Origin: Margaritifera margaritifera
Taxonomy: Eukaryota > Mollusca > Bivalvia > Unionida > Margaritiferidae
NCBI GenBank assembly: GCA_029931535.1
Contig: JAQPZY010001692.1
Location: 2,209,001-2,273,000, forward strand
Reading direction: 5' to 3'
DNA: 64,000 bases
Below, one piece after another: positions 1 through 10,984 of this stretch. The notes beneath the pieces were generated by a model. It had not been told where the DNA came from and made no database searches. It saw nothing but the letters and a program-made list of their open reading frames with translations. A program made the position numbers and the translations under genes. Every line of letters begins with the position of its first letter. The first letter of the stretch is position 1.

Positions 1-68
1 AACGGACTAAATCGTGCCAGTTTTTGTTTGGACAAATCCAGTAAAGTTTGTAACATACCTGTTCTGCC

Positions 69-251
69 TTGCATTTTTTCCTCGGAGATGCCACCTTTTT
101 GACTGTAGTAGCAGCATCTAGAGTGGGTGAAGACGTCGACGAAGTAGAAGTTTCTTTAGAAATGGGTTTCCATTTTTCCATCAGATTGGGAAACATTGGT
201 CTTAAATCAAGTTTGGCTGACACCATGAATAACGGAGGAGAAGTGGAATGA
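69..251 (-). pseudogene. Polinton minor ORF (Ser/Thr/Ala-rich, basic tail), fragment
   Basis: On the minus strand the frame starts MVSAKLDLRPMF near 229 and runs through a Ser/Thr-rich stretch into a basic segment (VKKVASPRKK). It is clearly the same protein as the minus-strand frame at 45,638-45,411 (MMMPAKSDLRPMISS, then AKRVASPKKK). A Ser/Thr/Ala-rich centre between a short conserved start and a basic end would suit a minor virion protein, but that is inference. The plus-strand frame here is only its shadow. It appears to continue off the window edge. Confidence 0.45.
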
Positions 252-376
252 GAGACGGTCACATATCTATGTTTTCGTGTGTAAGTGCGCGTTCTAGCTG
301 CATTAGCTCTCTTTCTTGAGAGGTCGTTTTCTTTTGGATTTTCTTCTTCTTGGGTAGAGTGTGAACTTGGTGCCTC

Positions 377-720
377 TCTCTCTCTCTTCTTTTTTTTTTG
401 TTTGTCTTTTGGATTCAGGTTCATTTACTTTTTTAGTTTCAGCATCAAGCTCCCATCATAGAAGTGAACGAATAATAATAACCCCTAAAGATCTAATTCG
501 ACCTGGTTTCAAGATTTCTTTTTGGTTTATGGACTCGCTCTCTTTTTTTTTTTTTTTTTTTTTTTTAATTTTTTTTGTTTGTTTTCTTTTGGATTTAGGT
601 TCATTTACTTTTTTAGTTTCAACATCAAGCTCCCATCATAGAAGTGAACGAATAATAATAACCCCTAAAGATCCACTTCAACCTGGTTTCAAGATTTCTT
701 TTTGGTTTATGGATCAGCTA
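377..720. repeat. Tandem duplication, about 180-bp unit, two copies
   Basis: A unit starting in a pyrimidine tract and running through 'GGATTCAGGTTCATTTAC' to 'GGTTTATGGA' occurs at about 377-537 and again at about 537-720 with few changes; a poly-T run of about 26 sits at the start of the second copy. It lies in the small-ORF part of the Polinton relic. Single-copy counterparts are at 21,350-21,450 and 45,835-45,960, so the duplication is specific to this relic. Confidence 0.8.
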
Positions 721-862
721 ATTGTCTCCAAGCTACATTATGTTTTTGAAAAAAGTTTTGTTTCATGGTTAATGTTAATGAGACCTTGTAGTAACTGACG
801 TGCGGTCAAAGTAAACCATCGCAACACTTCCTTAAGACTGGTTTTTATCAAATGTGAACGCA

Positions 863-1708
863 CTAGTGCATTTGTTTTTCGTAACTGATAGCATACAGTG
901 CACGAATCAATTTGGCAGGACGATGATACTGAAAGGAAGTCATGTTGAATACTGTCATAAAGGAAAGAAGTGAATGATGTTTTCGTATTTTTTTAGACAC
1001 ACGAAATGAGAAGGCAGCGTGTAAATGATTGGACCTCTTACCTGACACCAATAGTGAAACAAATTTGTACGGAATCTCAAATAATCGGAAGTGATAGGTT
1101 CTACATCGATCATAAATACGCACGTGGCTACCGAGTTGCATCGTCATGAGCATAATTCAGCCAAGGTGTTCCTAGCTGTTTTGCCAACACTTGAACTTGA
1201 GATTTGTCTCTTGGAATTTAAAACACGACAAAATAAGCATTTAGACTGATGGTGCAATGCGCTTTACTTTGCTGTAATAAGTTTTGAGCAATTGAAATAA
1301 TACTGGCATTACGATGTTGTTCTTTTCGTGTAGACCAAAGTTTAATTTCTTCGTCTCTCCGAACATGTCATCGAAGATGACGAGAAGTATTTGACTAGAG
1401 TCAGACACGAACCCATTGTCTTCGCGAATAATTCCTTCTACAAACGAAATGGATTCTCCTTGACTTTCTTGCAGTAAGGTGTAAACTGATTGCTACTCTT
1501 TGTAACACCACAGGATACGTTGTTGAGGACGATCGAACAAAAGTGATTTGTGTTCCATCAAACATTTGACAAGCTCGGTTTTGTCTGAACTACTGGGTCC
1601 AACAATGAGCATGTTAAAGGGATGGCGAACATACTTTGCCTCCCAACTTTGACGATCTGACCTTTCGTCAATCACTTTGAGAACGGAGAAAGCAACCATA
1701 TTTTTCAA
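863..1708 (-). pseudogene. Polinton packaging ATPase (FtsK/HerA, A32-like), decayed
   Basis: Homologue of the genome-packaging ATPase of Polintons and related double-jelly-roll viruses, which pumps DNA into capsids. Minus-strand residues near 1,620-1,580 read MLIVGPSSSDKTELVKC, a Walker A loop in which the usual GKT has become DKT. It is followed by the family's HKSLLFDRPQQRILWCYKE segment. The C-terminal third (about 1,153-1,060) aligns with 44,020-44,110 and 21,860-21,740. The copy is broken between the two blocks and by the Gly-to-Asp change in the P-loop, so it is non-functional. Confidence 0.7.
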
Positions 1709-2037
1709 GTTGTGTTAGGAATATGGAGATTCCATAAACGACACCTATACATTTTATACAGAAAAACAAACATGTTTAATTTTTTTCTTCATGGTACAAC
1801 GAAAATTCACATTTTAAAAATCAAAGTTCATGTTTTTCTTTCATTCATCAGTCACACGCAATGTCCTTAGCATAATCAGCCACCTCTTGTTTTCAAGCGT
1901 CGAATCCAAGACTTTTTCAGTCACGTACATGTATTTAATCCAGTGCGTACTTAAAACCCCTCTCCATGATTTGATCATTGACATTATTATTGTGATAACC
2001 AATTAGAACTCATCATGATCTCATTATTATAAAATTT

Positions 2038-2039
<2 letters not shown>

Positions 2040-2109
<70 letters not shown>
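2040..2109. repeat. (AT)n microsatellite
   Basis: About 35 AT dinucleotides directly right of Polinton relic 1. The flanking 1,940-2,040 and 2,110-2,600 are AT-rich and show no gene. Confidence 0.95.
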
Positions 2110-2112
<3 letters not shown>

Positions 2113-2629
2113 AAAAAAATTAGGGGCATTTATCCCTTAAGCTCCTGTATTTCAGTTGTCAATATCATCATGAAACAGCGCCAGATTTCAGTTTTGGAGA
2201 AATCGTGCCTTATGTATGCATTTATTTCTCCGAGTTTTTAAATTTTATATTAAATGACGTGGAAATCAAGGATGGTCCATTATGAATATCCATATATACA
2301 CCATAACAATTTATCTTTATAGCATGCAGTTTATATTCCCAAACTCTTGTACTTGAAATAAACAAGGTCATATGGCAAACTGACATGGTAACATTTGTCT
2401 TCTTCTTGTTAGCATGTAAACATAGAACACACACAACGAGTCAAGGGGCATCGGGACTTTTTAAAAGAGGCCGTTTTCTCAAGAATAAAGAGAATTTTGC
2501 CCCAAAGGTGAGGCCGGCAATCACTCTGTTCGTTTATAATTTGATTTAAAAAATAAAAAAAATATAAAAAAACGGAGCAGCTATGATCGACCGTCTCGCC
2601 CGATTGTAACGATCAACAGGCACATATAC

Positions 2630-2885
2630 ACACAGGCCCGCCAAGAGGGGGCGGGGGGATAGGGACATTCCCCAGGGGTCTGGCGATTTCTAGGAGCCCG
2701 CCGTCAACTCAGCTATAAAAAATAAATTAATCTTTGCAGTAAATATTAACACTTGTTCTTTGCAAGAGTCTAAGTTACGGTAGATTACTACAGGATTTAT
2801 ATGCAAAACTGTACATAGGTTTTTATATACAAAGACTTAAACTAGTTTTGGGGCCCATGTCTGCTCTGCACAGGGGTCAGGAATT
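2630..2885. repeat. Possible interspersed repeat (GC-rich head)
   Basis: A GC-rich head (GGCCCGCC, GGGGCGGGGGG) and tail (GGGGCCC, CTCTGCACAGGGG) enclose AT-rich sequence. Abrupt composition changes suggest a short retroposon remnant. No coding potential or clear tRNA boxes were found, so the family is unknown. Confidence 0.2.
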
Positions 2886-3056
2886 TATGTCGGTGAGCCT
2901 GCATACACAACACACATCAACATTTCAAGTTTAAAGATAAAAGAATATATGTATATGACATTGAAAATCCAGCAACTGCACACTGGCAAAGAAGAGAAGG
3001 ATAGGCTCCAAAAGGCTCCGTCCCCTCCGGACTTGTCCCGGTATGGCCATTCGTAC

Positions 3057-3062
<6 letters not shown>

Positions 3063-3126
<64 letters not shown>
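3063..3126. repeat. (CT)n(AC)n compound microsatellite
   Basis: About 23 CT units followed by eight AC units. The open frames here on both strands (Ser-Leu, Arg-Glu, Cys-Val repeats) are produced by the repeat and are not genes. Confidence 0.95.
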
Positions 3127-3129
3127 TGA

Positions 3130-4230
3130 ATGGTCACGAACAAAAAATGTGTACTCATCGGTTTCATGAAACAGTGGAATGATAAACAGGAATGAACTAC
3201 ATAACGACGAAATATAAGCAACCAGTTGAAATAGCAGTATTTAAAAACAAACTGCTTTCAGGGTTATTTTTAAGCTAATTCAAATCTTTTGATAGATAAT
3301 GGTTTCAGTTATTTATCAACAATCTCTGACGCGAGATAGATAGAAATAAAGAAATAGTGAAAGAGGAACAAGCATGAACTACTGCAGAAAAAAATAAAAA
3401 CAAAACTTAGTTATATAAATTAAAAGCCAAAAATAACACTTCCAGTTAGGTTAAAATTGCTGATTTAATATTTAGTGGTGATAACCTGTCAATCACTATA
3501 CCTTAACACCACTCGGAATGTATGACAACGCGATTGGCAAAGTACTAAATACTATATATAGATAGCATGTTGCCTTGTAAAGTTCCTTTGGGTAACATCA
3601 GTTATGTACCAAAAATTCTGTTCTCACTTTAATAAAAAATTTTTTTTTAAAAATATTTAAAAAATGCTTTATACATGCTGCTGCATTAAAAGTAGAGCGA
3701 AATTCATAACTGTACAATATAATCCCCTTCTTTATTGCACTTTAAACTTGTTTAATGCCGATTTCAATACTTTCATAGCATTATTATTTTATATTCTGAT
3801 GTTTATCAGAGTTAACATTATGAATTCATACAAGGGTAGAATATAGTCTACAAAACCAATTACAGCAATAAATGCTATTTAAAATGATCAAGTTAAGGAA
3901 AAAATACACGGTAATCTATATTTCGAGAATCATTCCTTTTCTTTCAGACCCCGTTAGTAAAATGATACCACAGGCTGCTTTTTTTATTGTTGCTGTTGTT
4001 GTGAACAGACTTCCTTCATGCGCCTCTTCTATATTTAGCTACACTCATCCCAATATTCAAATTATGTGCTAGATGGTTAAAAAATGTATCTTCTGTCAAA
4101 AATTAAAACATATTCTCGATTGCGCCGACAGTTTTTGTGGACTTAGAAGATGCAGATATATGGAAAACTTTGAGGTTCTTGACGAACATAAGCCCATTTA
4201 GGAACAAAATTAAATGTTTATTTCAGCGTT
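3130..4230. other. Gene-less AT-rich stretch
   Basis: Short frames only, with no recognisable domain, repeat structure or RNA gene. Likely neutral intergenic or intronic DNA. Confidence 0.5.
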
Positions 4231-4234
4231 TCAT

Positions 4235-4237
<3 letters not shown>

Positions 4238-4311
<74 letters not shown>
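4238..4311. repeat. (AT)n microsatellite
   Basis: About 36 AT units. The Tyr-Ile frame over it is a repeat artefact. Confidence 0.95.
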
Positions 4312-4312
<1 letters not shown>

Positions 4313-4646
4313 CATTGGACATATAGTGTTTGTGGCATAACCATAACAACTGCTCTTACAATCACTTACATTTATTGCTAATTTCGGGCCAAAAATTGGC
4401 CATTATGCAACCTGGTCCTTTGTCGCCATGCAGTCTTTAAACATATCGGGGAAAATTCTTATTTATATCAAATTCTTCATCTATAACGCTGGTTATTTCA
4501 TAAGAATGTCTCTATTTTATGCCCAAATCATTTTATGTTTTCATTGTAGCAGAAATGTCAGTTGAGATGTAGTTAATACTTGATCGTTATAGAGATGCAA
4601 GGTACCAATATAAGCTGAGGGACTTAAATTTTCTCGTTTTTCACAT

Positions 4647-4744
4647 GGTCCACATGTGACAACCAAAACGATATTCAGGTATTATGTTGTTCATGCATAT
4701 CTTTATATTCTGTAAAAATATGAAATTGTTGTCGCATGTGGACC
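4647..4744. repeat. 17-bp inverted repeat (hairpin)
   Basis: GGTCCACATGTGACAAC (4,647-4,663) pairs with GTTGTCGCATGTGGACC (4,728-4,744) with one mismatch, which is G-U in RNA; the loop is 64 nt. The surrounding 4,340-4,915 has no gene. Confidence 0.6.
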
Positions 4745-4914
4745 ACCTGAAGTTTTTAAAAATAGCTCCAATGTTAGCACAGAATGGCTATTTTATAGCC
4801 AAATGTGACGTCTTGAGCACGTGCATATAACATCATATATAAATAATTTTTAAACATAAATCGCAATTTTAAATTTTTAAAATGCTGATTAACTTTTTCC
4901 CATACTATTCTCAG

Positions 4915-5765
4915 AGCAAGTGTGGATGCTTGGAATACCTGCCCGTGTGAGAACCTCAGTGTCTGGGACCCTGTCCTGCTATATTATCTTCATCAGTTTC
5001 CTCAGGCAGCCCATGTGAAAATGGTTCAGCTTCTTGGCATCGCGTCTGTAAACTGTCCAGGTTTTTCATACATGCAGCATGGTCTGCAACACAATGGCTT
5101 TGTAGACCTTCAGTTTTGTTTGTAGACTGATGCCTCTGCATTCCCACACGTTTACACGTAGTCTGCCAAAGGCCACACTTGCTTTACCAATTCTAGCGTT
5201 GGTTTCACCATCGACGTGGGCTGCATGTGACAGTGTGCTGCCGAGATAGGTGAACTTGTCCACTGCCACGAGGGTTTCGCCATTTACTGTAATGGTAGAC
5301 TCTACGTAAGGCTTTCCTGGTACAGGTTGGTGCATCACCTCTGTCTTCTTGATACTGATTGTGAGATCGAAGTTGTCACAAGTTGAAGAGAAATGGTCCA
5401 TACAGTGTTGCATGTCAGACTCAGCTTTGGTATTCATAGAACAGTCGGCAGCAAATAGGAGATCACAAACAGTAACTTCCTGTAACTTCGTCTTTGCCTG
5501 TAGTCTCCTCAGATTGAAGAGCTTGCCGTCAGTTTGGTATCTGATGTCAATCCCAGTGTGATAGCCACAGAAGGGATCAGTAAGCACGGCAGAGAACATC
5601 CTACTGAAGAGGATGGGGCAAACACACACCCTTGCTTGACCCCACTGATGACTGGGAATGGTTCAGATGATTCGCCGTCGTCCATGACATGAACGAGCAT
5701 GCCATCATGGAACTGCCGAACCATCACGTTGAATTTCTCTGGGCATCCACATTTTATCATGATGT
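4915..5765 (-). pseudogene. RTE-like LINE: reverse transcriptase C-terminal half
   Basis: Minus-strand RT domain of a non-LTR retroposon of the endonuclease-reverse transcriptase (CFDP2-like/RTE) type. It shows the fingers/palm segment (GCPEKFNVMVRQFHDGM), SGVKQGCV, and the catalytic block LLFAADCSMN, where the normal FADD is FAAD, so the active site is lost. It ends inside the thumb and connector (QTKLKVYKAIVL) and lacks the last 480 bases present in the copy at 17,770-19,762. It abuts, head to head, the 5' half of the same kind of element on the plus strand. Confidence 0.8.
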
Positions 5766-5789
5766 TCCAACGGACTCCATGGCTGACAT

Positions 5790-7530
5790 TTAAAAGGCTA
5801 CGTTAGCGGTCGAAAACCTAACAAGAAGATAAAGGTGACGTAACTCACCATCGGTGCATGGAACGTATGCACACTAATGGGCAGTACATCAGCAGATATA
5901 CCAGAGAGAAGAACAGCTCTAGTTGCAAGAGAACTGGCCAGATTCAACATCCAGATAGCAGCCCTAACTGAATATCGCCTAGCTGATGAAGGAAAACTCA
6001 CCGAAGTAGGAGCCAACTACACCTTCTTCTGAAGTGGCTGAAGTAAAGAAGAGCGATTTGAAGCTGGTGTTGGGTTTTCCATCAAATCACAGCTAGTTAG
6101 CAAGCTCACACATCTACCAAAGGGCGTGAATGACAGACTAATGCAAATGAGATTGCCACTGTCTGGAAAAGGACATGCAACTATAATCAGCGCCTATGCA
6201 CCCACCATGACCAACCCAGATGAGATCAAGGACAAATTTTATGAAGGCCTGGAGTCTCTTATTGCAGTAGTATCAAAGGCAGACAAGTTCATCATCCTAG
6301 ATGACTTTAATGCTACAGTTGGCATAGATCGCCAAACATGGCCAGGTGTCACTGTAAAAAAATGGATTTGGCAAATGCAACAAGAACGGACTCCTCCTAC
6401 TGAGGAAATGCGCTTAACATGACCTCCTAATCACCAACACAGTCTTCCGCTTGCCAAACCGCAACAACACGTCTTGGATGCACCCATGCTCTAAGCATTG
6501 GCATCTTACTGACTACATCATCGTCAGGAGAAGAGACATGCAGGGATGTCCGAGCGACGAAGGCTATGAAAAGTGCAGAATGCTGGACTAACCACAGGCT
6601 CATAGTCTCCAAGTTCAATATCTGGATTCAGCCTAGCAGACGACCACAAGGCAAAAAAGTGCCCAATAAGCTTAATGTTGCCATATTAAAAGAGGAGAAT
6701 GTGAAACAGGCATTTGTCGAAGAACTGTGCAGCCAACTAGATACAGTCGATATAAACTCCAAAAAATGTCAAGGAAAGCTCGGCATCCTTCAGAGACTCT
6801 GCGTACTCAACTGCATTCAAAACCTTTGGTCCCACCAGTGTAAACATCAAGACGGGTTTGATGAGAATGATGATGCCACACAGAGTCTTCTGAATAAGAA
6901 ACATCGGTTACAGAAGGCCTGTTCAGAAGACAGCACTTCATCATCTAAGAAGGCAACCTTCAACAACATCAAGAGAACTGTCCAATGCAAACTCAGAGAG
7001 TTGCAAGACTCATGACTGAGCAATAAGGCAGATGAGATTCAGTCCAATGCAGACAGGAATTACATGCAGAACTTCTATGATGCTTTGAAGACAAAATATG
7101 GGCTACAGTAATCAGGAACATCTCCAATACTGAGTGCTGACAATGCCACGCTGCTCACCGGCAAAGAAAAGATACTTCAAAGATGGACAGAACACTTTAC
7201 CAACATCCTCAATCAACGGTCATATATCGACGAGGAGGCAATTGATTGACTGCCCCAAGTGGAAATCAACGTATCTCTTGCTGATCCTCCAGAGTTCACT
7301 GAAACTGTGAAAGCAATTGATCTGCTGTCAAATGGCAAAACACCTGGAGTAGATGCTATACCAGCAGAAGTCTACAAATCCGGAGGCTCGCATATGTCAC
7401 AGAAACTGACTGAACTCCTCCAGTCAATATGGAATCTGGGAACTATACCCTAGAAGTACAAGGATGCATCCATCGTCCACTTGTACAAGCAGAAAGGCAA
7501 CAGACAATCCTGCGACAACCATCGGGGCAT
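5790..7530 (+). pseudogene. RTE-like LINE: endonuclease plus RT N-terminal part
   Basis: Plus-strand 5' half of the same LINE type. It begins with the apurinic-like endonuclease (TIGAWNVCTL, about 5,850), then IILDDFNATVG (normally LGDFNA), HWHLTDYIIVRR and CWTNHRLIVSKF, where the catalytic Asp of the TDH motif is Asn. The RT N-terminal region follows at 7,259-7,530 (GKTPGVDAIPAEVYKSGG). Several frameshifts and stops are present. The next RT segment, about 100 residues, is missing before the inverted C-terminal half at 5,765-4,915, so this is a rearranged dead copy. Confidence 0.8.
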
Positions 7531-7828
7531 TTGATTTGCAGAAGAAATGTATGATACATTCATAACCTCGCTGAGCTCTGTTATGTTTTAATTGTTTATC
7601 TCGAAACTGAATATCTTGTACACAATAAATCAAGTATTGTTCAATCCGCGAACGAAAAGTTAAATACATCTTCACATGTTTTCATACTCTCCTAGTCCCC
7701 AACAATTAAATGATGATATTTTAAAGATCGGACTATTCATTTTTAAAATTTAGAAATAACTTCCTAAATGTTCTCCACCTGCCGAACTGTTCCTGTATAA
7801 GTCACACTTAATATGATGAATACCCCTC

Positions 7829-7974
7829 TCTCAAAGAAAATCAAAGATTGTACTATAACATAGTGTAAATAATATACAAACTATAGTGTAAATAGTGAAA
7901 TGACTCTCTCAAAGAAAGTCAAAGACTGTACCATAACAGTGTAAAGATATACAAACTATAGAGTAAATAGTGAG
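7829..7974. repeat. Tandem duplication, about 72-bp unit x2
   Basis: The segment 'CTCTCTCAAAGAAA...' to '...TAAATAGTGAAATGA' (7,829-7,900) is repeated at 7,902-7,974 with scattered changes. The wider 7,560-9,170 stretch has no recognisable gene. Confidence 0.8.
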
Positions 7975-8526
7975 ATGACACATGCATATCTTCAGGTTCA
8001 GATGTTGCCCAATAGAATATTCTTCACTGCATTGACAAGTTGTGTTATACATTTATAATAAGTGATCAATCCAAAGATATCAATGCCTTGCATTAATCTA
8101 TGTGGCTGAAGTTATTAGTATACACTATATTTAAATTAGGTAATTTTATGATTAGATTCATATGATACAGTATTACTACTCTATCTACTGCAGAAGCCAA
8201 TGCACTTTGTTTCTCTTATTTGTCACATTCAAAACAGAACGAAGAAGAATGCAATCTATTAAAAAAGTCTTGTAGAAAGGAGATAACTCCTCATAGCCCT
8301 TGTTTTTGTTTTTTTAATTGCAGTATTCAAAATCATCTATTTTAAGTTCAACAAAAATAAAAAGAATATGTACCAAACACTGACAGAAAAGAATACAGAA
8401 TTAGAATTTAAAATATAGAGGCTTCTTGACCTTGTGTTCCGGAACATTTTTTCTGAAACGATTCTTGAAATTATGCAATTTTCTTAATTTAGGCTGAGTC
8501 TTTTTGCTTGATTGCAGTGTAACTTA

Positions 8527-8670
8527 ACTGGGAAAGACTATTCACATGGCTGCTGTGTTCCTCATCTGGAAAGACTATTCATTTGGTACATGATCTGCAG
8601 AAGACTATTCGCACAGCTGCCATGTACATAATTTACGTAAAGCTATTCATACTGCTGTGTATCAATTGCA
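8527..8670. repeat. Degenerate short tandem repeat, about 45 bp x3-4
   Basis: The motif 'AAGACTATTCAC...GCTGC(TG)TGT' recurs at about 8,535, 8,570, 8,610 and 8,640 with drift. No gene is visible around it. Confidence 0.45.
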
Positions 8671-9180
8671 TAAATAACTAGCCTAATCCACACTGCATAC
8701 TTATCATGTGATGGACATTTTCACACTGAAGAATCAAAGCTGTCAGAAAATCATACGTTTAAAAGTACACTATATCCTAAATTTTGCTATTGATTACCTT
8801 TAATGCCATTTTGCAAGTCACTGTAGGACAAACTGGTATAATGTTATACTTTTACTATTTCACCTGCAGCAATACAAATTTAAGAAGATCTAATACCAGT
8901 CATATTCACAACAGCTTGCAGAAAATAACCCATAATAACATGCAAAAAAGTGCTGATTTATACAGGAATTTCCAAGTCCGCCATGAACAGTGATGCGCAA
9001 TTTGAACTGATGCTATATCATTCAGAAAATTTTGAGCTCGTTGCCAATCAGGACTCGGGAAACGATTTCCGAAGTACTCGTCCTTGGGACGAGTGAGTGG
9101 CAAGAGTTACTTGTCCCTGTCCTCATTATACTCAAGACAGTACACTTCTCCATAGCACTGCTTACGCTTTTACTAAAGAA

Positions 9181-10283
9181 CCACATGTAAGCTAGATACT
9201 AAAATGGGTCAAAACCATGAAAATATTATGTTTTAATACATAACTCCTTAGATAAACATGCAACAAGAAGTAATGGATTTAATTCGAGAAATTGCAGTTG
9301 CACACATAGTCCTTGATTTCTTAGTGGTATTCACGTTTACAGTGAAACCTTCCAGTAATCTATGTGTCATGATGTTCCTTTTCACCGAGCTATCACGCAT
9401 CTTTATTAGTTATATATGGGAAAAGTTAACAGACAGAGAATATAAAAATTTTATGATTTTCGTCTGGTCAGACATTGTTACGCTTGCCCCAGATCACCAG
9501 TATTTTCAAGACTATGCAGCTTTATTAACACATTGTCACACCAAAGTTAAGATGCCAGCAGATATTTATATCAGTATGTAATTACTTTTCACGAGAAAAA
9601 TGCCAGTAAATTGCATTTTAAAGAAGAATTTCAGCCGTCTCAGTTTCCACCAACATTGGTACTAAATTATCCATTTTGGTAAAACCTCCATTCTAGAGAA
9701 CTACACACAGGCGTCATATAAAGGAAGATTGCTGATTGGCCTAAAGAATTGGAACATTTCTAGGTCATTACCCCAACTAGATTTCGACCAATCAGCTGTT
9801 GTCTCGACATTATCTGCTTTATAAATAGATTACAACAGAATGCATTGCGTAAAATTTGGTTGGAATCGGCTGAGACGCTTAAAATACTCATTTTGAATGC
9901 AAGATGGCAAAATTATTCTTGTAAAAAGTAATTACATACTTACAGAAATATCTACTGGCATCTTCCCTATGGCTTGACAATGTATTAATAAAGCTTCAGT
10001 CTTGAAAATACCGGTGACCTTGGGCAACTGTAACATTGCCTGACCAGATAAAAAATCACCAACATATGACATTCTCTGTTTCTTAACTTCTCAGAGGTCT
10101 AACTCATAAAGATGTGTGATAGCTCGTTGAATCGGAAACTTTCTTCACATCAACATTATGCCTAAATTACTGAAAAGTGTCACTGTAAATGCAAACACCA
10201 TTAAGAAAACGAGGGATAAGTGTGAAACTGCAACATAATATGTTCCAAATATTTACCGATTTTAGTATCAAGCTTACATCTGG
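9181..10283. repeat. 1.1-kb foldback (long inverted repeat) with 48-nt loop
   Basis: The sequence from 9,181 to 9,739 is repeated in inverted orientation from 10,283 back to 9,788. Landmarks matched by eye: CCACATGTAAGCTAGATAC (9,181) with its complement at 10,262-10,283; GAGCTATCACGCATC (9,394) with 10,107-10,122; AGTATTTTCAAGACT with 9,995-10,012; ATGTAATTACTTTT with 9,928-9,942; and the inner stem GCTGATTGG/CCAATCAGC (9,731-9,739, 9,788-9,796). The left arm has about 60 extra bases near 9,241-9,300. Open frames on the arms are not convincing genes. It could be a foldback transposon, a MITE pair or an inverted gene-promoter duplication. Confidence 0.85.
9715..9828. promoter_or_regulatory. 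Symmetrical CCAAT/TATA pair at foldback centre
   Basis: Outward-facing promoter-like motifs flank the loop: CCAAT (9,788-9,792) then TATAAATAG (9,820-9,828) on the plus strand, and CCAAT (9,739-9,735) then TATATG (9,720-9,715) on the minus strand. This is the layout of a bidirectional promoter, but no coding sequence was recognised in either arm, so function is only a possibility. Confidence 0.35.
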
Positions 10284-10774
10284 TATCTGTGTAAAAAAAC
10301 AAAAAAAAAATCCCCCCTCACCCGCAAAAATAACAAGTCGTTTCCTTTGCAACACATTTTAAACTGACAACAAGTAGGCAAATTATGCAAAGTTAATCTA
10401 TAATTAACGCACGCCAAATGTTAAGCGATGCTGAACCTTTAGCACCTGCCAAAGGTAGAAATACACTCAGGTTTGTTTTCAGGGTGTGAATCTGTATCTA
10501 CTAGGCCGCGGGACAAGTACATAGTAAAGTTTTACTCTGCCCAGACAATTTTTATCCGGCCAGGATGAGAGGACGACTGGTTTTCCTGAGCCCTGTTAAT
10601 GCTTTCTTCGGTTACCGAACGGATGGTCTTTGCTAAAGTGAGTACATGCCAGCCGTGCGAAGTCTTTGTAAAAGTTAGTACACGGCTGCCATACAAATAG
10701 ACACTTCCAATAGTGTATGACCTCTCTTGACAAAACGGGGAGGGGCTTAAGGGAGCGTAGAATTTTTGTGAAAA

Positions 10775-10895
10775 AAAATTTCCGGCCCTCAAATAACTTG
10801 AAAAAAATATTCTTGCTCTGTTTTATAGCAACAACCCGGCCCCCCCCCCCCCCCCCCCCCCCCCGTAATATCCATTATATTAGTTGAAAAAAAAA
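10775..10895. repeat. Direct repeat flanking C2H2 gene (left copy) with poly-C
   Basis: A segment with 'CCCTCAAATAACTTGAAAAAAA', 'CTGTTTTATAGCAA' and 'ATTATATTAGTTGAAAAAA' resembles 12,100-12,195 on the other side of the zinc-finger gene in the same orientation. It contains a 25-C homopolymer (10,840-10,864), whose length may be an assembly artefact. Confidence 0.5.
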
Positions 10896-10984
10896 ATATA
10901 TTGGGGTAAATGTTTGGTTCCTAAATGAATGAAAATAACAGACATTTATAAGGGTCAGCATGTCAGCGTTTTAGTTCATGGTCA

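Larger units (their letters stand above)
1..1940 (-). mobile_element. Polinton/Maverick relic 1 (3' part, window-edge truncated)
   Basis: Minus-strand remains of a Polinton. Reading right to left it has a non-coding spacer (1,740-1,940), the packaging ATPase (1,708-863), a small charged ORF region (720-430) and the start of a second small ORF (251-69). Each piece has a counterpart in the large Polinton at 36.3-52.9 kb: spacer to 43,205-43,440, ATPase to 43.5-44.2 kb, small ORFs to 45.4-45.98 kb. The order ATPase then small ORFs on one strand is shared with the relic at 21.1-22.0 kb but not with the large copy, which shows the large copy is rearranged. Stops and frameshifts are everywhere. It runs off the left window edge. 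Confidence 0.75.

Noticed and set aside
2885..3182. Open frames with Ser-Leu, Arg-Glu and Cys-Val repeats
   Set aside because: Produced entirely by the (CT)n(AC)n microsatellite, which is open in several frames on both strands.
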